Positions 16,736-26,215 are shown, counted from the first letter of the stretch. The stretch is 46,462 bases of DNA from an uncultured bacterium (GCA_903891095.1 CAITDI010000007.1:1-46462), one strand, 5' to 3'. Program-made: numbers and translations. Notes: generated by a model from the sequence alone, not told the origin.

Positions 16736-16954
16736 ATGCCCCGACCCGCCTTCCTGCAGCGACTCCACGATGCAACCCAGCGCAACTGGGTCGCGCGCTG
16801 CCTCACGTGCGGCCTCGCGTTTCCGTTTCCCGGAATCCGAGTCGGCGCACGCGGCACATCGTGGAAGCTCCGCCCGTGTCCGCGCTGCAACCGATGGCGC
16901 TGCTGCCGAATCGAGCGCCGCGCGGCGCCCGCGTCCACTACCTTCCGCGCATGA
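16736..16954 (+). CDS. Small zinc-ribbon-like protein
   Basis: 72 aa, basic. Two CxxC pairs (Cys22/Cys25 in RCLTCG and Cys48/Cys51 in PCPRCNRW) are 22 residues apart, enough for a single zinc ribbon. The intervening segment is LAFPFPGIRVGARGTSWK. Three lines support it as real: the Cys pattern, the TACCAT box 6 nt before the ATG, and an ATGA overlap (16951-16954) with the start of the hydrolase gene, which suggests translational coupling. The family is not recognised; DNA/RNA binding or protein contact are both possible. Confidence 0.6.
   Translation: MPRPAFLQRLHDATQRNWVARCLTCGLAFPFPGIRVGARGTSWKLRPCPRCNRWRCCRIERRAAPASTTFRA
16939..16944 (+). promoter_or_regulatory. -10 box TACCTT inside the zinc-ribbon gene
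   Basis: TACCTT ends 6 nt before the hydrolase ATG at 16951, within the last codons of the zinc-ribbon gene. The hydrolase could therefore have its own leaderless transcript as well as read-through. Confidence 0.45.
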
Positions 16955-18825
16955 CCGCTCGTGCGATTTCGTTCCTTGCCAGCTCGCTCCTCGGCGCGGG
17001 TGCTTTGTGGGCTTGTTCCCACGCTTCCGCCGAAGTCGTGCGCTGGGAGCAGATCTCGCGCGAGGACATCGCCGACACCGGTCTCGAGCGCATCGTCGGC
17101 ATCGCGCATGGCGAGATCGATCCTGCCGACGCCCGCAACAGGCTGATCGCCGACATCGAGCACGCGCCGCGCAACAAGTCGGCGCGCGTCGAGTTCGCGT
17201 CCGATGTGTGCATCGTGCGCCACAAGGACGCCGCGAAGTCCAACGGCACGGCGTTCATCGAAGTCCCCAACCGCGGAGGCAGGCCGCTGATCGGCAACTT
17301 CAGCCTCGGCGCCGCCGCGAGGAGCGACGCCGATCAAGGCGATCGCTTCCTGCTCGCCATCGGCAAGGACGGGCAGGGCTTCGATCTCGCATGGATCGGC
17401 TGGGAGTTCGATGTTGCGCGCGGGCCCGACAAGCTCGGCATCTCGCTGCCATCCGCGCAGGGCGTCACCGCAATCGTGCGCGCCGACATGATTCCGTCCG
17501 AGCGCACCGCGAAGGCGACTTTCGGCGATCTCGCGGGGTACGAGCCGAGCGTCGACGCTTCCGCCGCCGCCGACTGCACGCTCACCGTGCGCGACGGCCA
17601 GTACGGCGAGCCGCAGGCGATCGACCGTGCGCGCTGGCATCTTGCGGGCAACGAGGTGGTGTTCAACGATGCGTCTGACTCGCAGTTCGAGCCCGGCCGC
17701 ATCTACACCCTCGCGTACCGCGCGAAATCGCTGCCGATCGCAGGCATCGGCCTCGCCGCCGTGCGTGACGTCGCCAGCTGGCTCAAGAACGCACCCGACG
17801 CGCCGCTTCACGCGCAGCGCACGCTCGCGTTCGGCTCGTCGCAAAGCGGGCGTTTCCTGCGCACGTTCCTGCGCGACGGCTTCAACCAGGACGAGCACGC
17901 GCGCAAGGTGTTCGACGGCGTCTGGGCGCACATCGCGGGTGCCGCGTACCTGAGCATCAACGAGCGCGGCGCGACGCCGACTTCGCTGAGTTCGTTCATC
18001 GCGACGCGTCCTCCGTTTGCGATCGACGCGATGCTCGCGGGCGATCGGGCGTTCCGCCCCAAGATGTGCTTCACCAACACCGCCTGCGAATACTGGTGCG
18101 GTGGGCGCAGCGCGGCGCTTGTGCATGTTGCGGCCGACGGCAGTGCGGATCTCGCGACGCCGCCCGACGCGCGCATCTACTTTCTCGCGGGCGCGCAGCA
18201 TGGCGCGGGCGCGTTTCCCGCCAAGCGCAGCAGCGGGGCGCAGCCCGACAATCCGCTCGAGACACGCTGGTCCATGCGCGCGCTCGCCGTTGCGATGGAC
18301 GCGTGGATCACCAACGACATCGCGCCGCCCGCGAGCCGCGTGCCGCGCCTCGACGACGGCACGCTCGTGCCGCTCGAATCGCTGGTGTTTCCCGCGATTC
18401 CAGGCGTGCGTTCGCCTGTGATCGCGCAGGCCGTCATGCTCGGCGCCCCCTCCGGCGAGCGCGCGTTGCCCTTCCTCGTCCCCGCCGTCGACGCCGACGG
18501 CAACGAGCGCGCGGGCGTCCGCACGCCTGAATCCAGCGTCCCGCTCGCGACCTACACCGGCTGGAACTTCCGCAATCCCGCGACCGGCGCCGAGCGCGCG
18601 TTCGCGCCCTTGCTCGGTTCGCGCATTCCGCTCCCGCCCGACGCTGGCGCGCGCGAACGCCGACGCGATCCCCGTCGATCCATCGAAGAGCGCTACACGA
18701 ACGAGACCGCGTACCTCATCCGCGCGCGCGATGCGGCCTCCGCGCTGATCGCCGACGGCCTTCTCCTCGAGCGCGACCTGCCGCATGTCCTTGCGCGCAT
18801 GAAGGCGCAGTGGACCGCGCGATAG
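16951..18825 (+). CDS. Secreted alpha/beta-hydrolase domain protein (Abhydrolase_10-like)
   Basis: 624 aa. The signal peptide is TARAISFLASSLLGAGALWACSHASA; cleavage after ASA is likely. The family pattern is that of the large 'alpha/beta hydrolase domain' proteins: FGSSQSGRFLRTFL (about 294-307) with the putative nucleophile serine, FDGVWAHIAGA downstream, the NTACEYWCGGRSAALVH segment, and a late His in AGAQHGAGAFP. The C-terminal region repeats the usual PPASRVPRLDDGTLVP and ERYTNETAYL motifs. It probably hydrolyses an ester, but no substrate is known for this group. The ATG at 16951 fits the signal peptide, the ATGA overlap and the TACCTT box; the much longer open frame from 16495 runs through the neighbouring genes. 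Confidence 0.82.
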   Translation: MTARAISFLASSLLGAGALWACSHASAEVVRWEQISREDIADTGLERIVGIAHGEIDPADARNRLIADIEHAPRNKSARVEFASDVCIVRHKDAAKSNGTAFIEVPNRGGRPLIGNFSLGAAARSDADQGDRFLLAIGKDGQGFDLAWIGWEFDVARGPDKLGISLPSAQGVTAIVRADMIPSERTAKATFGDLAGYEPSVDASAAADCTLTVRDGQYGEPQAIDRARWHLAGNEVVFNDASDSQFEPGRIYTLAYRAKSLPIAGIGLAAVRDVASWLKNAPDAPLHAQRTLAFGSSQSGRFLRTFLRDGFNQDEHARKVFDGVWAHIAGAAYLSINERGATPTSLSSFIATRPPFAIDAMLAGDRAFRPKMCFTNTACEYWCGGRSAALVHVAADGSADLATPPDARIYFLAGAQHGAGAFPAKRSSGAQPDNPLETRWSMRALAVAMDAWITNDIAPPASRVPRLDDGTLVPLESLVFPAIPGVRSPVIAQAVMLGAPSGERALPFLVPAVDADGNERAGVRTPESSVPLATYTGWNFRNPATGAERAFAPLLGSRIPLPPDAGARERRRDPRRSIEERYTNETAYLIRARDAASALIADGLLLERDLPHVLARMKAQWTAR

Positions 18826-18859
18826 CGGGGCGGTTGCGGCGGGCGTCGCGCCCGCTCGG

Positions 18860-18865
18860 TACCTT
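18860..18865 (+). promoter_or_regulatory. -10 box TACCTT before the zinc-ribbon membrane protein
   Basis: TACCTT ends 6 nt before the ATG at 18872; no Shine-Dalgarno sequence is present. Confidence 0.5.
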
Positions 18866-18871
18866 GCCCGA

Positions 18872-19597
18872 ATGTCCGAGCAGCCCGCTCCCATTCCCTC
18901 GCACGGCGAACTTCCATGCCCCGACTGCGGCTATCTCCGTCGCGGCGTGAACCACCGCGACAGGTGCCCCGAGTGCGGCGCGCGCGGTTTTGACGGCGAT
19001 TTCGTGCTCAGCGGCATGGGCACGATCCTCACGGGCGTCAACCGCGCGTTCGTGCGGCGATTCGTGCTCATCACATTCGTCGTGTTCGCGCTGCTGCTCG
19101 TGCCGCTCCTCCTCAGCTTCGCGAGCCCGATGATCGCCAAGTGGCGCGACACCATCGCGCCGTTCTACATGCCCGTGCTCACGCTGTCGTTCATCGCGTG
19201 CGTCGGGTCGAGTTCGCTGCTCGTCAAGTCGTGGCGCGCGCGCGAGGATCTCTCCGCCGAAAGCACCGTGTGGGAAGTCACGCCCTCCGGCGTCACCATC
19301 CGCGAACGCGGCGCAGCGCTGCTGCTCGTGCCGCGCGAGAAGATCTCGCACATCGAGGCCGCCACGGTCTTCGGAATCATGAGCCAGATCGCGCTCAAGG
19401 TGACCAGCACCGATCGCAAGGTGCGCAGCTTCTCGATCCACGATCCCGAGGCGGATCTCAAGCGACTTCAGGTCAGGATCAACGGCAGCGCCGACGCGCG
19501 CCAGCGCTGCATCGATGAAATCAGCCGCATTCTCGCGGTTTCGGTCACCAAGCCCGTGGTGCAGGCTTCGGGACCGACCGCGGCGAGTTGGGACTGA
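18872..19597 (+). CDS. Zinc-ribbon membrane protein of unknown function
   Basis: 241 aa. An N-terminal zinc ribbon has Cys16/Cys19 (CPDCGY) and Cys32/Cys35 (CPECGARGF). Two hydrophobic segments follow, at about 65-88 (VLITFVVFALLLVPLLLSF) and 100-120 (FYMPVLTLSFIACVGSSSLL). The remaining 110 residues look cytoplasmic and PH-like: WEVTPSGVTIRERGAALLLVPREKI, then strands and a C-terminal helix. That pattern resembles bacterial PH (bPH-like) membrane proteins, but this is an inference. The gene is not named. It ends 6 bp from the end of the convergent 566-aa gene. Confidence 0.75.
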   Translation: MSEQPAPIPSHGELPCPDCGYLRRGVNHRDRCPECGARGFDGDFVLSGMGTILTGVNRAFVRRFVLITFVVFALLLVPLLLSFASPMIAKWRDTIAPFYMPVLTLSFIACVGSSSLLVKSWRAREDLSAESTVWEVTPSGVTIRERGAALLLVPREKISHIEAATVFGIMSQIALKVTSTDRKVRSFSIHDPEADLKRLQVRINGSADARQRCIDEISRILAVSVTKPVVQASGPTAASWD

Positions 19598-19603
19598 GCG
19601 GAG

Positions 19604-21304
19604 TCATTTCTTGGACGCGGGCTTGTTCGGTGAGGGCGTGTTCGAAGAAGGAACGGTCGCGAGCTCCTGCCGCGTCGCGATCGGCACGTAGCCGATCTCA
19701 AGACCCTTCGGCGGCTCGACGATCTGCGCGGGGTCGAGGTTGGCAAGCGTGCCCACCGTCGGCGGCGCGAGATACTCGCGGTCCTTCTTCCACTCGCGGT
19801 GCATCTTCTCGACGAGGAGCTGCATGCGCTCGCGCTCTTCCTTCGAGAGATCCGCGTGCTGCAGCGCGGGCTGATCGGCAAAGCGATACCAGGAGTAGGT
19901 CACGACGCTTCCATCGCCGAGCTGCACTTGGAACGGACCCGCCGCGGGGCCAGGCACCTTCCACGCGCTCGTCGGGTCCTCAGGCGTGTCGTACGCAGGC
20001 TCGTTCGCCTCGCGCGGACGGCCGAAGTGCGCGCCCGCCAGCGCGGTTTCAGTCGGAACCTCGCTCGCAGCAGCAACGACCCACTGCGACTTCTTCTCGC
20101 CCTTCTGGAGCTTGAAGTACTCGGGGAGCAGCACGAGATCGCCCGTGGAATCGCCAGCATGCGACTCCACGCGCTGCACCGACTTCGCGTCCCACTCGTA
20201 GCCGTAGGTCGTCGGATCAAGCGCGATCGGCTTGCCGAACGACTTCCACGCGATGCCGTCCTTCTTCTCCTTCGGCGTGCCGTCGACAAAGATCCGCCAC
20301 GTCGAGCCGCCCTCGGAGCGGAACTTCTGCACGAACGCGCCCTCGGGATTCACTGCGCCGCTCGCGGGCGCGCCGCCGTCGAACCACGCCTTGACCGCGT
20401 CCCACATCGCCGACTTCTTGTAGCTCGTGAGCCGATGCAGCACCACGGTCTTGCCGTCCGCGCCCACGGGAAACCGCGTCGGCGCCACGCGCGCGAACGT
20501 GTCGCCCTTCGCGTCGCTCGCGATCATCGCGGGCACGTACTGCGTCTCCATCTGGAACGCCTTGTTCGGATCCGACGGCCGCGAATCGAGCAGCAGCCCC
20601 GCGTACTTCGCGTCGAGCTCCGCCGAATGCGACCAGAAGTACGGCGTGAAGAAGCACACCGGCCCCTTGAAGTTGCGCGTGTTGAGGAACAGCGTCCAGC
20701 AGTTGTCGCCGGTGGGGACGTCCTTGCCGCCCGTCGTCGCCTTGGCCGAAACCAGCGGCAGCGGCAGGTAGCCGTAGCCGAACAGATCGCCGCGCGTTCC
20801 CTGCGCGATGTTCAGCCCGTCGATCGGGAACAGCAGCCACGGCGACAGCTGCGCGACGCCGTAGAGGCCTGCGGGCTTCTTCCAGTTGCCCGCACCGTGC
20901 GCGGGACCATTCGCGATCTCCTTGAAGTTGACCGCGACGCCACCCATGATGAACTTCGGCGTCTCCGTCGGAAAGCGCGTGTCGCGCCACCAGCCGAGCC
21001 CGCCCTCGATGTCGGAGTAGAGGTCCTTCGGCGCCTCGCCCTCGTACTGGGCGTGCATCCACGTGCCAAAGAGCCCCGTCTGGAAGCGATGCCCCGGATA
21101 GTGCTCGAGCAGCGGCCACGCCGCCGCATACAGCGAGAAGCCCGCGTTGAACTCCTTCGGCACCTTGTCGCAGCCGACGAGCATGTAGCCCGACATTTCG
21201 GCGGCTTGCGGTTGCGTGGGTGCGGGTTTCGCCGCGTCAGCTTGCGCGGCTGCGGCGAGCGTGAAGGTCAGCGGGAGCAGTGCGGCGGTCGCGATGTGGG
21301 GCAT
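19604..21304 (-). CDS. Large secreted protein of unknown function
   Basis: 566 aa. Signal peptide MPHIATAALLPLTFTLAAAAQADA. The mature part is rich in Trp, Gly and Pro with no hydrophobic anchor: FGTWMHAQYEGEAPKDLY, GGLGWWRDTRFPTETPKF, TPYFWSHSAELDAKYAGL. The C-terminal region has a charged helix (DLSKEERERMQLLVEKMHRE) and a Ser/Pro/Lys-rich tail. I do not recognise the family; the pattern of strands suggests a large beta-rich fold. It follows the photolyase gene by 19 bp on the same strand, and a GATACT box lies in that gap, so it may be transcribed separately. Confidence 0.75.
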   Translation of the reverse strand: MPHIATAALLPLTFTLAAAAQADAAKPAPTQPQAAEMSGYMLVGCDKVPKEFNAGFSLYAAAWPLLEHYPGHRFQTGLFGTWMHAQYEGEAPKDLYSDIEGGLGWWRDTRFPTETPKFIMGGVAVNFKEIANGPAHGAGNWKKPAGLYGVAQLSPWLLFPIDGLNIAQGTRGDLFGYGYLPLPLVSAKATTGGKDVPTGDNCWTLFLNTRNFKGPVCFFTPYFWSHSAELDAKYAGLLLDSRPSDPNKAFQMETQYVPAMIASDAKGDTFARVAPTRFPVGADGKTVVLHRLTSYKKSAMWDAVKAWFDGGAPASGAVNPEGAFVQKFRSEGGSTWRIFVDGTPKEKKDGIAWKSFGKPIALDPTTYGYEWDAKSVQRVESHAGDSTGDLVLLPEYFKLQKGEKKSQWVVAAASEVPTETALAGAHFGRPREANEPAYDTPEDPTSAWKVPGPAAGPFQVQLGDGSVVTYSWYRFADQPALQHADLSKEERERMQLLVEKMHREWKKDREYLAPPTVGTLANLDPAQIVEPPKGLEIGYVPIATRQELATVPSSNTPSPNKPASKK

Positions 21305-21310
21305 GCGGCG

Positions 21311-21316
21311 AGTATC
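21311..21316 (-). promoter_or_regulatory. -10-like GATACT before the 566-aa gene
   Basis: On the minus strand GATACT ends 6 nt before the ATG at 21304, in the 19-bp gap after the photolyase gene. Confidence 0.4.
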
Positions 21317-21323
21317 GCACGGA

Positions 21324-22958
21324 TCACGGCGCCGCGCTGATGCCGAACTTCTTGCGGAGCAGGTCTGCGTCGAGCGTGATCTGCACGCGTGCCTGCGGCG
21401 CCAGCCGATCGACGTTCTTGAGGATCATCGCCATGCGCTGGTTGCTCGCGAGCCGTTCGCGCATGCGGATCAGGAAATCCCAGTAGAACACGGTGAACGG
21501 ACACGCCGACGCGCCGCTGCGCTCCGCGGGGTCGTAGCGGCACTGCGTGCAGTAGTTGCTCATGCGCTCGATGTACTTGCCGCTCGCGGCGTAGGGCTTC
21601 GTGCCGACGAGCCCCGTGACGCCCTTCGCCGCGTCGACGCGCTGATCCGCGTGCATGACCATGCCGAGCGCGTTGGGCAGCGTGACCCAGTCGATGCCGT
21701 CGATGAACATCCCGAGATACCAATCGCTCACCGCGCGCGGATGGACGCCGCTGATGAGCGCGAAGTTGCCCGTGACCATCAGCCGCTGGATGTGATGGCC
21801 AAAGCCCGTCTCGATGACCTGCCCGATGCACGCCTTCATGCACGCCATGTCGGTGTCGGCGTTCCAGTAGAAGCCCGGCAGCGCGCCGCGCTGGTCGAGC
21901 CCGTTGCGCTCCGCGTACGCGGCGCCCTCGAGCCAGTACACGCCGCGGATGAACTCGCGCCAGCCGATGATCTGGCGCACGAACGCCTCGGCCGACTGGA
22001 GCGGGGCGGTGCCCGCGTGATACGCCGCGACCGCGCGCTCGCAGCACTCGCGCGGATGGAGCAGCTTGAGGTTGAGCGCGCCCGAAAGCGTCGAGTGGTA
22101 CAGCGTCGGCTCGCCGGTCCACATCGCGTCCTCGTACGGTCCGAACGCTGCCAGCCGGTGCGTCACGAAGTCGTCGAGTGCCGCGAGCGCCTGCGCGCGC
22201 GTGACCGGCCAGGCGAACGACTCGGCGCGCCCGGGCAGCTCGGGCAGGACGCGCCGCATCGCCGCGAGAACGCTGTTGGTCGTCTCGTCGGGCGCGAACG
22301 AAAGCGGGGCGCGCGGCCGCGGATCGGGGCCCTTCTTGCCAAACGGCAGGCGGTTCTCCTTGTCGAGGTTCCACTCGCCGCCGACGGGTGTTGCCTTCTT
22401 GCCCGCGCCTTCCATCAGGTAGCCGGTCTTGCGCCGTTGCTCGCGATAGAAGAACTCCATCGTCAGCGCGCTGCGGCCATCGGCCCACGCGGCGAACTCC
22501 TCAGGCGTGGTGATGAAATGCTCGTCGGGCATCACCGTGAGCGGGATGCCGGTCGCGTCGCGGATGCGCTCGAGCATCTTCAGCACGCGCCACTCGCCGG
22601 GAAGGATGCACGCGATCTCGTTTGGATTGACCGCCGCGATCGCGCGGGCGATCTCCGACTCGAACGCGCCGGTGTTGGCGGCGTCGTCGAGCGCGATGTA
22701 GCGCACGCGGATCTTGCGCCGCGTGAGCTCCGCGGCAAAGTGCCGCATCGCCGTGAGGAACATCGCCGTGCGCTGCACATGGCTCGGGACATGCCGCGAT
22801 TCGCCCGCGACCTCCATCATGAGGACCGTGTCTTCGGGGCCGATCGTACGAACGAGCGCGGAGTCGAGATCCAGCTGGTCGCCGAACACGATCACGAGCC
22901 GCGGCTGCGCCGCCAGCTTGGGAAGTCGTCGCGAAGGATCGGCAGCGGCACGCGGCAT
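21324..22958 (-). CDS. FeS-cluster photolyase/cryptochrome (PhrB, CryPro class)
   Basis: 544 aa. This is the bacterial (6-4)-photolyase-like class first described in Agrobacterium PhrB, with FAD and a [4Fe-4S] cluster. The N-terminal antenna domain begins RLVIVFGDQLD. The FAD-binding region contains TLYHSTLSGALNLKLLHP, IIGWREFIRGVYW and MVTGNFALISGVHP. Cluster ligands fit well: Cys470 and Cys473 (YCTQC) and Cys486 have the spacing 3 and 13 known for PhrB (438, 441, 454), and Cys373 or Cys377 (MACMKACIG) supplies the fourth. It repairs UV-induced DNA lesions with light. The start at 22958 has TAGGAT 8 nt upstream; the open frame continues to 23201 only by translating a palindromic repeat. Confidence 0.93.
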   Translation of the reverse strand: MPRAAADPSRRLPKLAAQPRLVIVFGDQLDLDSALVRTIGPEDTVLMMEVAGESRHVPSHVQRTAMFLTAMRHFAAELTRRKIRVRYIALDDAANTGAFESEIARAIAAVNPNEIACILPGEWRVLKMLERIRDATGIPLTVMPDEHFITTPEEFAAWADGRSALTMEFFYREQRRKTGYLMEGAGKKATPVGGEWNLDKENRLPFGKKGPDPRPRAPLSFAPDETTNSVLAAMRRVLPELPGRAESFAWPVTRAQALAALDDFVTHRLAAFGPYEDAMWTGEPTLYHSTLSGALNLKLLHPRECCERAVAAYHAGTAPLQSAEAFVRQIIGWREFIRGVYWLEGAAYAERNGLDQRGALPGFYWNADTDMACMKACIGQVIETGFGHHIQRLMVTGNFALISGVHPRAVSDWYLGMFIDGIDWVTLPNALGMVMHADQRVDAAKGVTGLVGTKPYAASGKYIERMSNYCTQCRYDPAERSGASACPFTVFYWDFLIRMRERLASNQRMAMILKNVDRLAPQARVQITLDADLLRKKFGISAAP

Positions 22959-22966
22959 GGACGCAC

Positions 22967-22972
22967 ATCCTA
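22967..22972 (-). promoter_or_regulatory. -10 box TAGGAT before the photolyase gene
   Basis: On the minus strand TAGGAT ends 8 nt before the ATG at 22958. The palindromic repeat array starts 4 bp upstream and covers the -35 position. Confidence 0.5.
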
Positions 22973-22976
22973 CGAG

Positions 22977-23130
22977 TGCCTGGCACGTGCCACGCAGTGC
23001 CAGGCACAGCGCGGCACGTGCCGTGCACTCGGTCGCGACCCCCGCGCATCGCGCGATTCCGGCCCGCGCGGCTCCCAAGCCGTCCGCACGGCACGTGCCA
23101 GCCAGTGCCAGGCACAGGGCGGCACGTGCC
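22977..23130. repeat. Palindrome-rich direct repeat upstream of the photolyase gene
   Basis: Four copies of the perfect palindrome GGCACGTGCC (22982-22991, 23013-23022, 23090-23099, 23121-23130) form two pairs with nearly equal internal spacing of about 31 bp. A 10-bp inverted repeat, TGCCTGGCAC (22977-22986) and GTGCCAGGCA (22997-23006), encloses the first. The two halves are a near-identical direct repeat about 108 bp apart. It may be a dispersed intergenic repeat or a regulator site; the window has no other copy. Confidence 0.85.
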
Positions 23131-23167
23131 GTGCACGTCCTGGCGGTTGTCGCGCGCAAGGGGTGAG

Positions 23168-23173
23168 TAGACT
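23168..23173 (+). promoter_or_regulatory. -10 box TAGACT before the small membrane protein
   Basis: TAGACT lies 18 nt before the ATG at 23192. GGAAGG at 23179-23184 is a good Shine-Dalgarno sequence, so this gene would have a short leader. Confidence 0.4.
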
Positions 23174-23191
23174 CCCGCGGAAGGCGTCCTG

Positions 23192-23527
23192 ATGCATGCA
23201 ATGATCTACATCTCGCTGGCTCTCAACCTCGCGGTACTCATCCCCGTCTGCGGCGGGCTGCTAGCGAAAGCCGCGTGGACCGACAGCGCGTACGGAGGAC
23301 CGTCCGCAGCCAGGCAGATCCTGTTGTCCGTCTACCTCTCGATCGCGCTGATGTCGGTGTTGCTGCTGATCCGGCCGGATCCTCGAATGGTTGCGACCTT
23401 GCTGCTGGTGCAGGTGGTCTACAAACTGGCGACCCTGCTGCTGGTCGGCACCTTGCGGAACCCAGTCGTCTTGAGCAATCTCGGCATCAGCTTGGTGCAC
23501 GCGGTGACGCTGGCCGTCATCTGGTAA
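23192..23527 (+). CDS. Small integral membrane protein, unknown
   Basis: 111 aa with four hydrophobic segments: IYISLALNLAVLIPVCGGLL, ILLSVYLSIALMSVLLLI, VATLLLVQVVYKLATLLLV and LGISLVHAVTLAVIW. Few charged residues lie between them (PDPRM, TLRNP). No family is recognised. GGAAGG sits 7 nt before the ATG at 23192; a second in-frame ATG at 23201 is possible. It lies alone between the palindrome array and the initiator tRNA gene. Confidence 0.72.
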   Translation: MHAMIYISLALNLAVLIPVCGGLLAKAAWTDSAYGGPSAARQILLSVYLSIALMSVLLLIRPDPRMVATLLLVQVVYKLATLLLVGTLRNPVVLSNLGISLVHAVTLAVIW

Positions 23528-23559
23528 GCGACCAGTGGGTCGTCCATCGAACCGGGCGG

Positions 23560-23612
23560 TCCAAAGACAAAGACCCCACACAAAGACCCTAAACAAAGAC
23601 GCCAAACAAAAA
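23560..23612. repeat. Degenerate CAAAGAC repeats before the tRNA terminator
   Basis: At least four CAAAGAC-like units (CCAAAGACAAAGACCCC, CAAAGACCC, CAAAGACG, then CAAACAAAAAC) lie in 53 bp. Read from the minus strand it is a T-rich run after the tRNA terminator stem, so part of it works as the terminator tail. Confidence 0.6.
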
Positions 23613-23636
23613 CCCCCGAGTCTCGCGACTCGGGGG
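23613..23636 (-). terminator. Rho-independent terminator of the initiator tRNA
   Basis: A perfect 10-bp stem CCCCCGAGTC/GACTCGGGGG closes a 4-nt loop. On the minus strand it is followed by TTTTTGTTTGG. It lies 12 nt after the tRNA 3' end. The plus side has a weaker T-rich tail, so it may also stop transcripts from the membrane-protein gene. Confidence 0.85.
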
Positions 23637-23648
23637 TTCGTTCTGAAA

Positions 23649-23721
<73 letters not shown>

Positions 23722-23728
23722 GACTGCG

Positions 23729-23757
23729 AGGTTAGCAGAGACCGCGCCAAAAGGCAA
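23729..23757 (-). promoter_or_regulatory. Promoter of tRNA-fMet
   Basis: On the minus strand TTGCCT (23752-23757) and TAACCT (23729-23734) are separated by 17 bp. The -10 ends 7 nt before the mature tRNA 5' end, so transcription would begin close to nucleotide 1 with little or no 5' leader. It is the best -35/-10 pair in the window. Confidence 0.65.
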
Positions 23758-23817
23758 ACGCATGGACGATGCGCGCGCAACCGCGGGAAACACAGCGAAA
23801 ACTCGCGCGCCGCTCCG

Positions 23818-23823
23818 TAGGAT
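23818..23823 (+). promoter_or_regulatory. -10 box TAGGAT of ettA
   Basis: TAGGAT lies 61 nt before the ettA ATG, leaving a leader of about 55 nt that ends in GAAGGAAG, a good ribosome-binding site. Confidence 0.4.
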
Positions 23824-23884
23824 TCCCTTCCCGATTTCGGCAGCACGACAGACAGGAAGAGCAAGGAAGCCCGAAGGAAGCCCC

Positions 23885-25582
<1,698 letters not shown>

Positions 25583-25601
25583 GCGCGTGGTCGGGCCGAC
25601 T

Positions 25602-25626
25602 GCGGGGAATGGGGTGAATTCCCCGC
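25602..25626. terminator. Stem-loop after ettA
   Basis: A perfect 9-bp stem GCGGGGAAT/ATTCCCCGC with a 7-nt loop lies 20 bp after the ettA stop. No U-run follows, so it may be a 3'-end stabiliser or a factor-dependent terminator. The flanking GTGGTCGGGC is repeated on both sides. Confidence 0.5.
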
Positions 25627-25681
25627 CCGTGGTCGGGCAAAGTGGCGTCATGATTCCCGACCCGGTCGTCCCCGGGTCACG

Positions 25682-26215
25682 ATGTACACGCCCCTCGACC
25701 CAACTGCAGTGCTTGCCGCACTCATCTCCGGCAACCAACGTCACGTCGATCGACTTGCCGCCGGCCGTTCGCCGCAGCCTGCGCCCGTGCAGGAGCCTCC
25801 GCAGCCGTTCGTGGTGGTGGTCGAGGTCGACGCGCCGCTCGTTGCGCCGCTCGTTGCACCGTCGGAGCTCTTCGACATCGCGCCGGGCTGGATCGTGCTG
25901 GTCGCCTGGCGCGAATCCACGGCTGAGGTGACCGCGGAGGTCACCGCCGCGATCGAGTCCGCGGGCTGCGGCCTGGTCGTCGTGCTCGGACGCATGAAGA
26001 GCCGCTTTGGCGGCACGGAACTCGAGTTCCTGCGCGAGGAGCGCCGCTGCTTCGACATCGTCGCGGCGCTGCTCGGCGGAGGTGGGGCGACAGCCGCGGC
26101 GGTGCGAACCGGCAAGGCGCGCATCGTCGGCGCGATCGCCGACGACCGCGACGGCCGCGTCCACTGGCTCGGCGAGCATCCCGAGCAGAAGTCGCTTCTC
26201 GGCACGCGCAAGTAG
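25682..26215 (+). CDS. Beta-carbonic-anhydrase-like protein without zinc ligands
   Basis: 177 aa. The order of motifs follows beta-carbonic anhydrases: LAALISGNQRHVDRLAAGR at the N-terminus (family: LxxGNxRFVxG), a PFVVVVEVDAP strand at 42-52 where CxDSR should be, GWIVLVAWRES where FVxRxAGN is expected, GLVVVLGRMKS at 97-107 where VLGHxxC should be, and ARIVGAIADDRDGRVHWLG at 146-164 as in the final GAxYDxxTGxV strand. The Cys-His-Cys zinc ligands are all replaced (Glu48, Arg104, Ser107 by my alignment), so it should be catalytically dead. The role is unknown; binding or regulatory use of the fold is likely. Its TAG stop is part of the next gene's -10 box. Confidence 0.65.
   Translation: MYTPLDPTAVLAALISGNQRHVDRLAAGRSPQPAPVQEPPQPFVVVVEVDAPLVAPLVAPSELFDIAPGWIVLVAWRESTAEVTAEVTAAIESAGCGLVVVLGRMKSRFGGTELEFLREERRCFDIVAALLGGGGATAAAVRTGKARIVGAIADDRDGRVHWLGEHPEQKSLLGTRK

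Noticed and set aside
16495-16950. Extension of the alpha/beta-hydrolase frame to 16495
   Set aside because: It crosses the SRPBCC and zinc-ribbon genes, and the signal peptide begins at 16951.
22977-23130. Possible CRISPR array
   Set aside because: Only two long imperfect repeats with internal palindromes, no regular unique spacers and no cas gene.
22959-23201. N-terminal extension of the photolyase by 81 codons
   Set aside because: It translates the palindromic repeat (giving a repeated Cys/Ala/Arg pattern) and would lie upstream of a well-placed TAGGAT box; the family start fits 22958.
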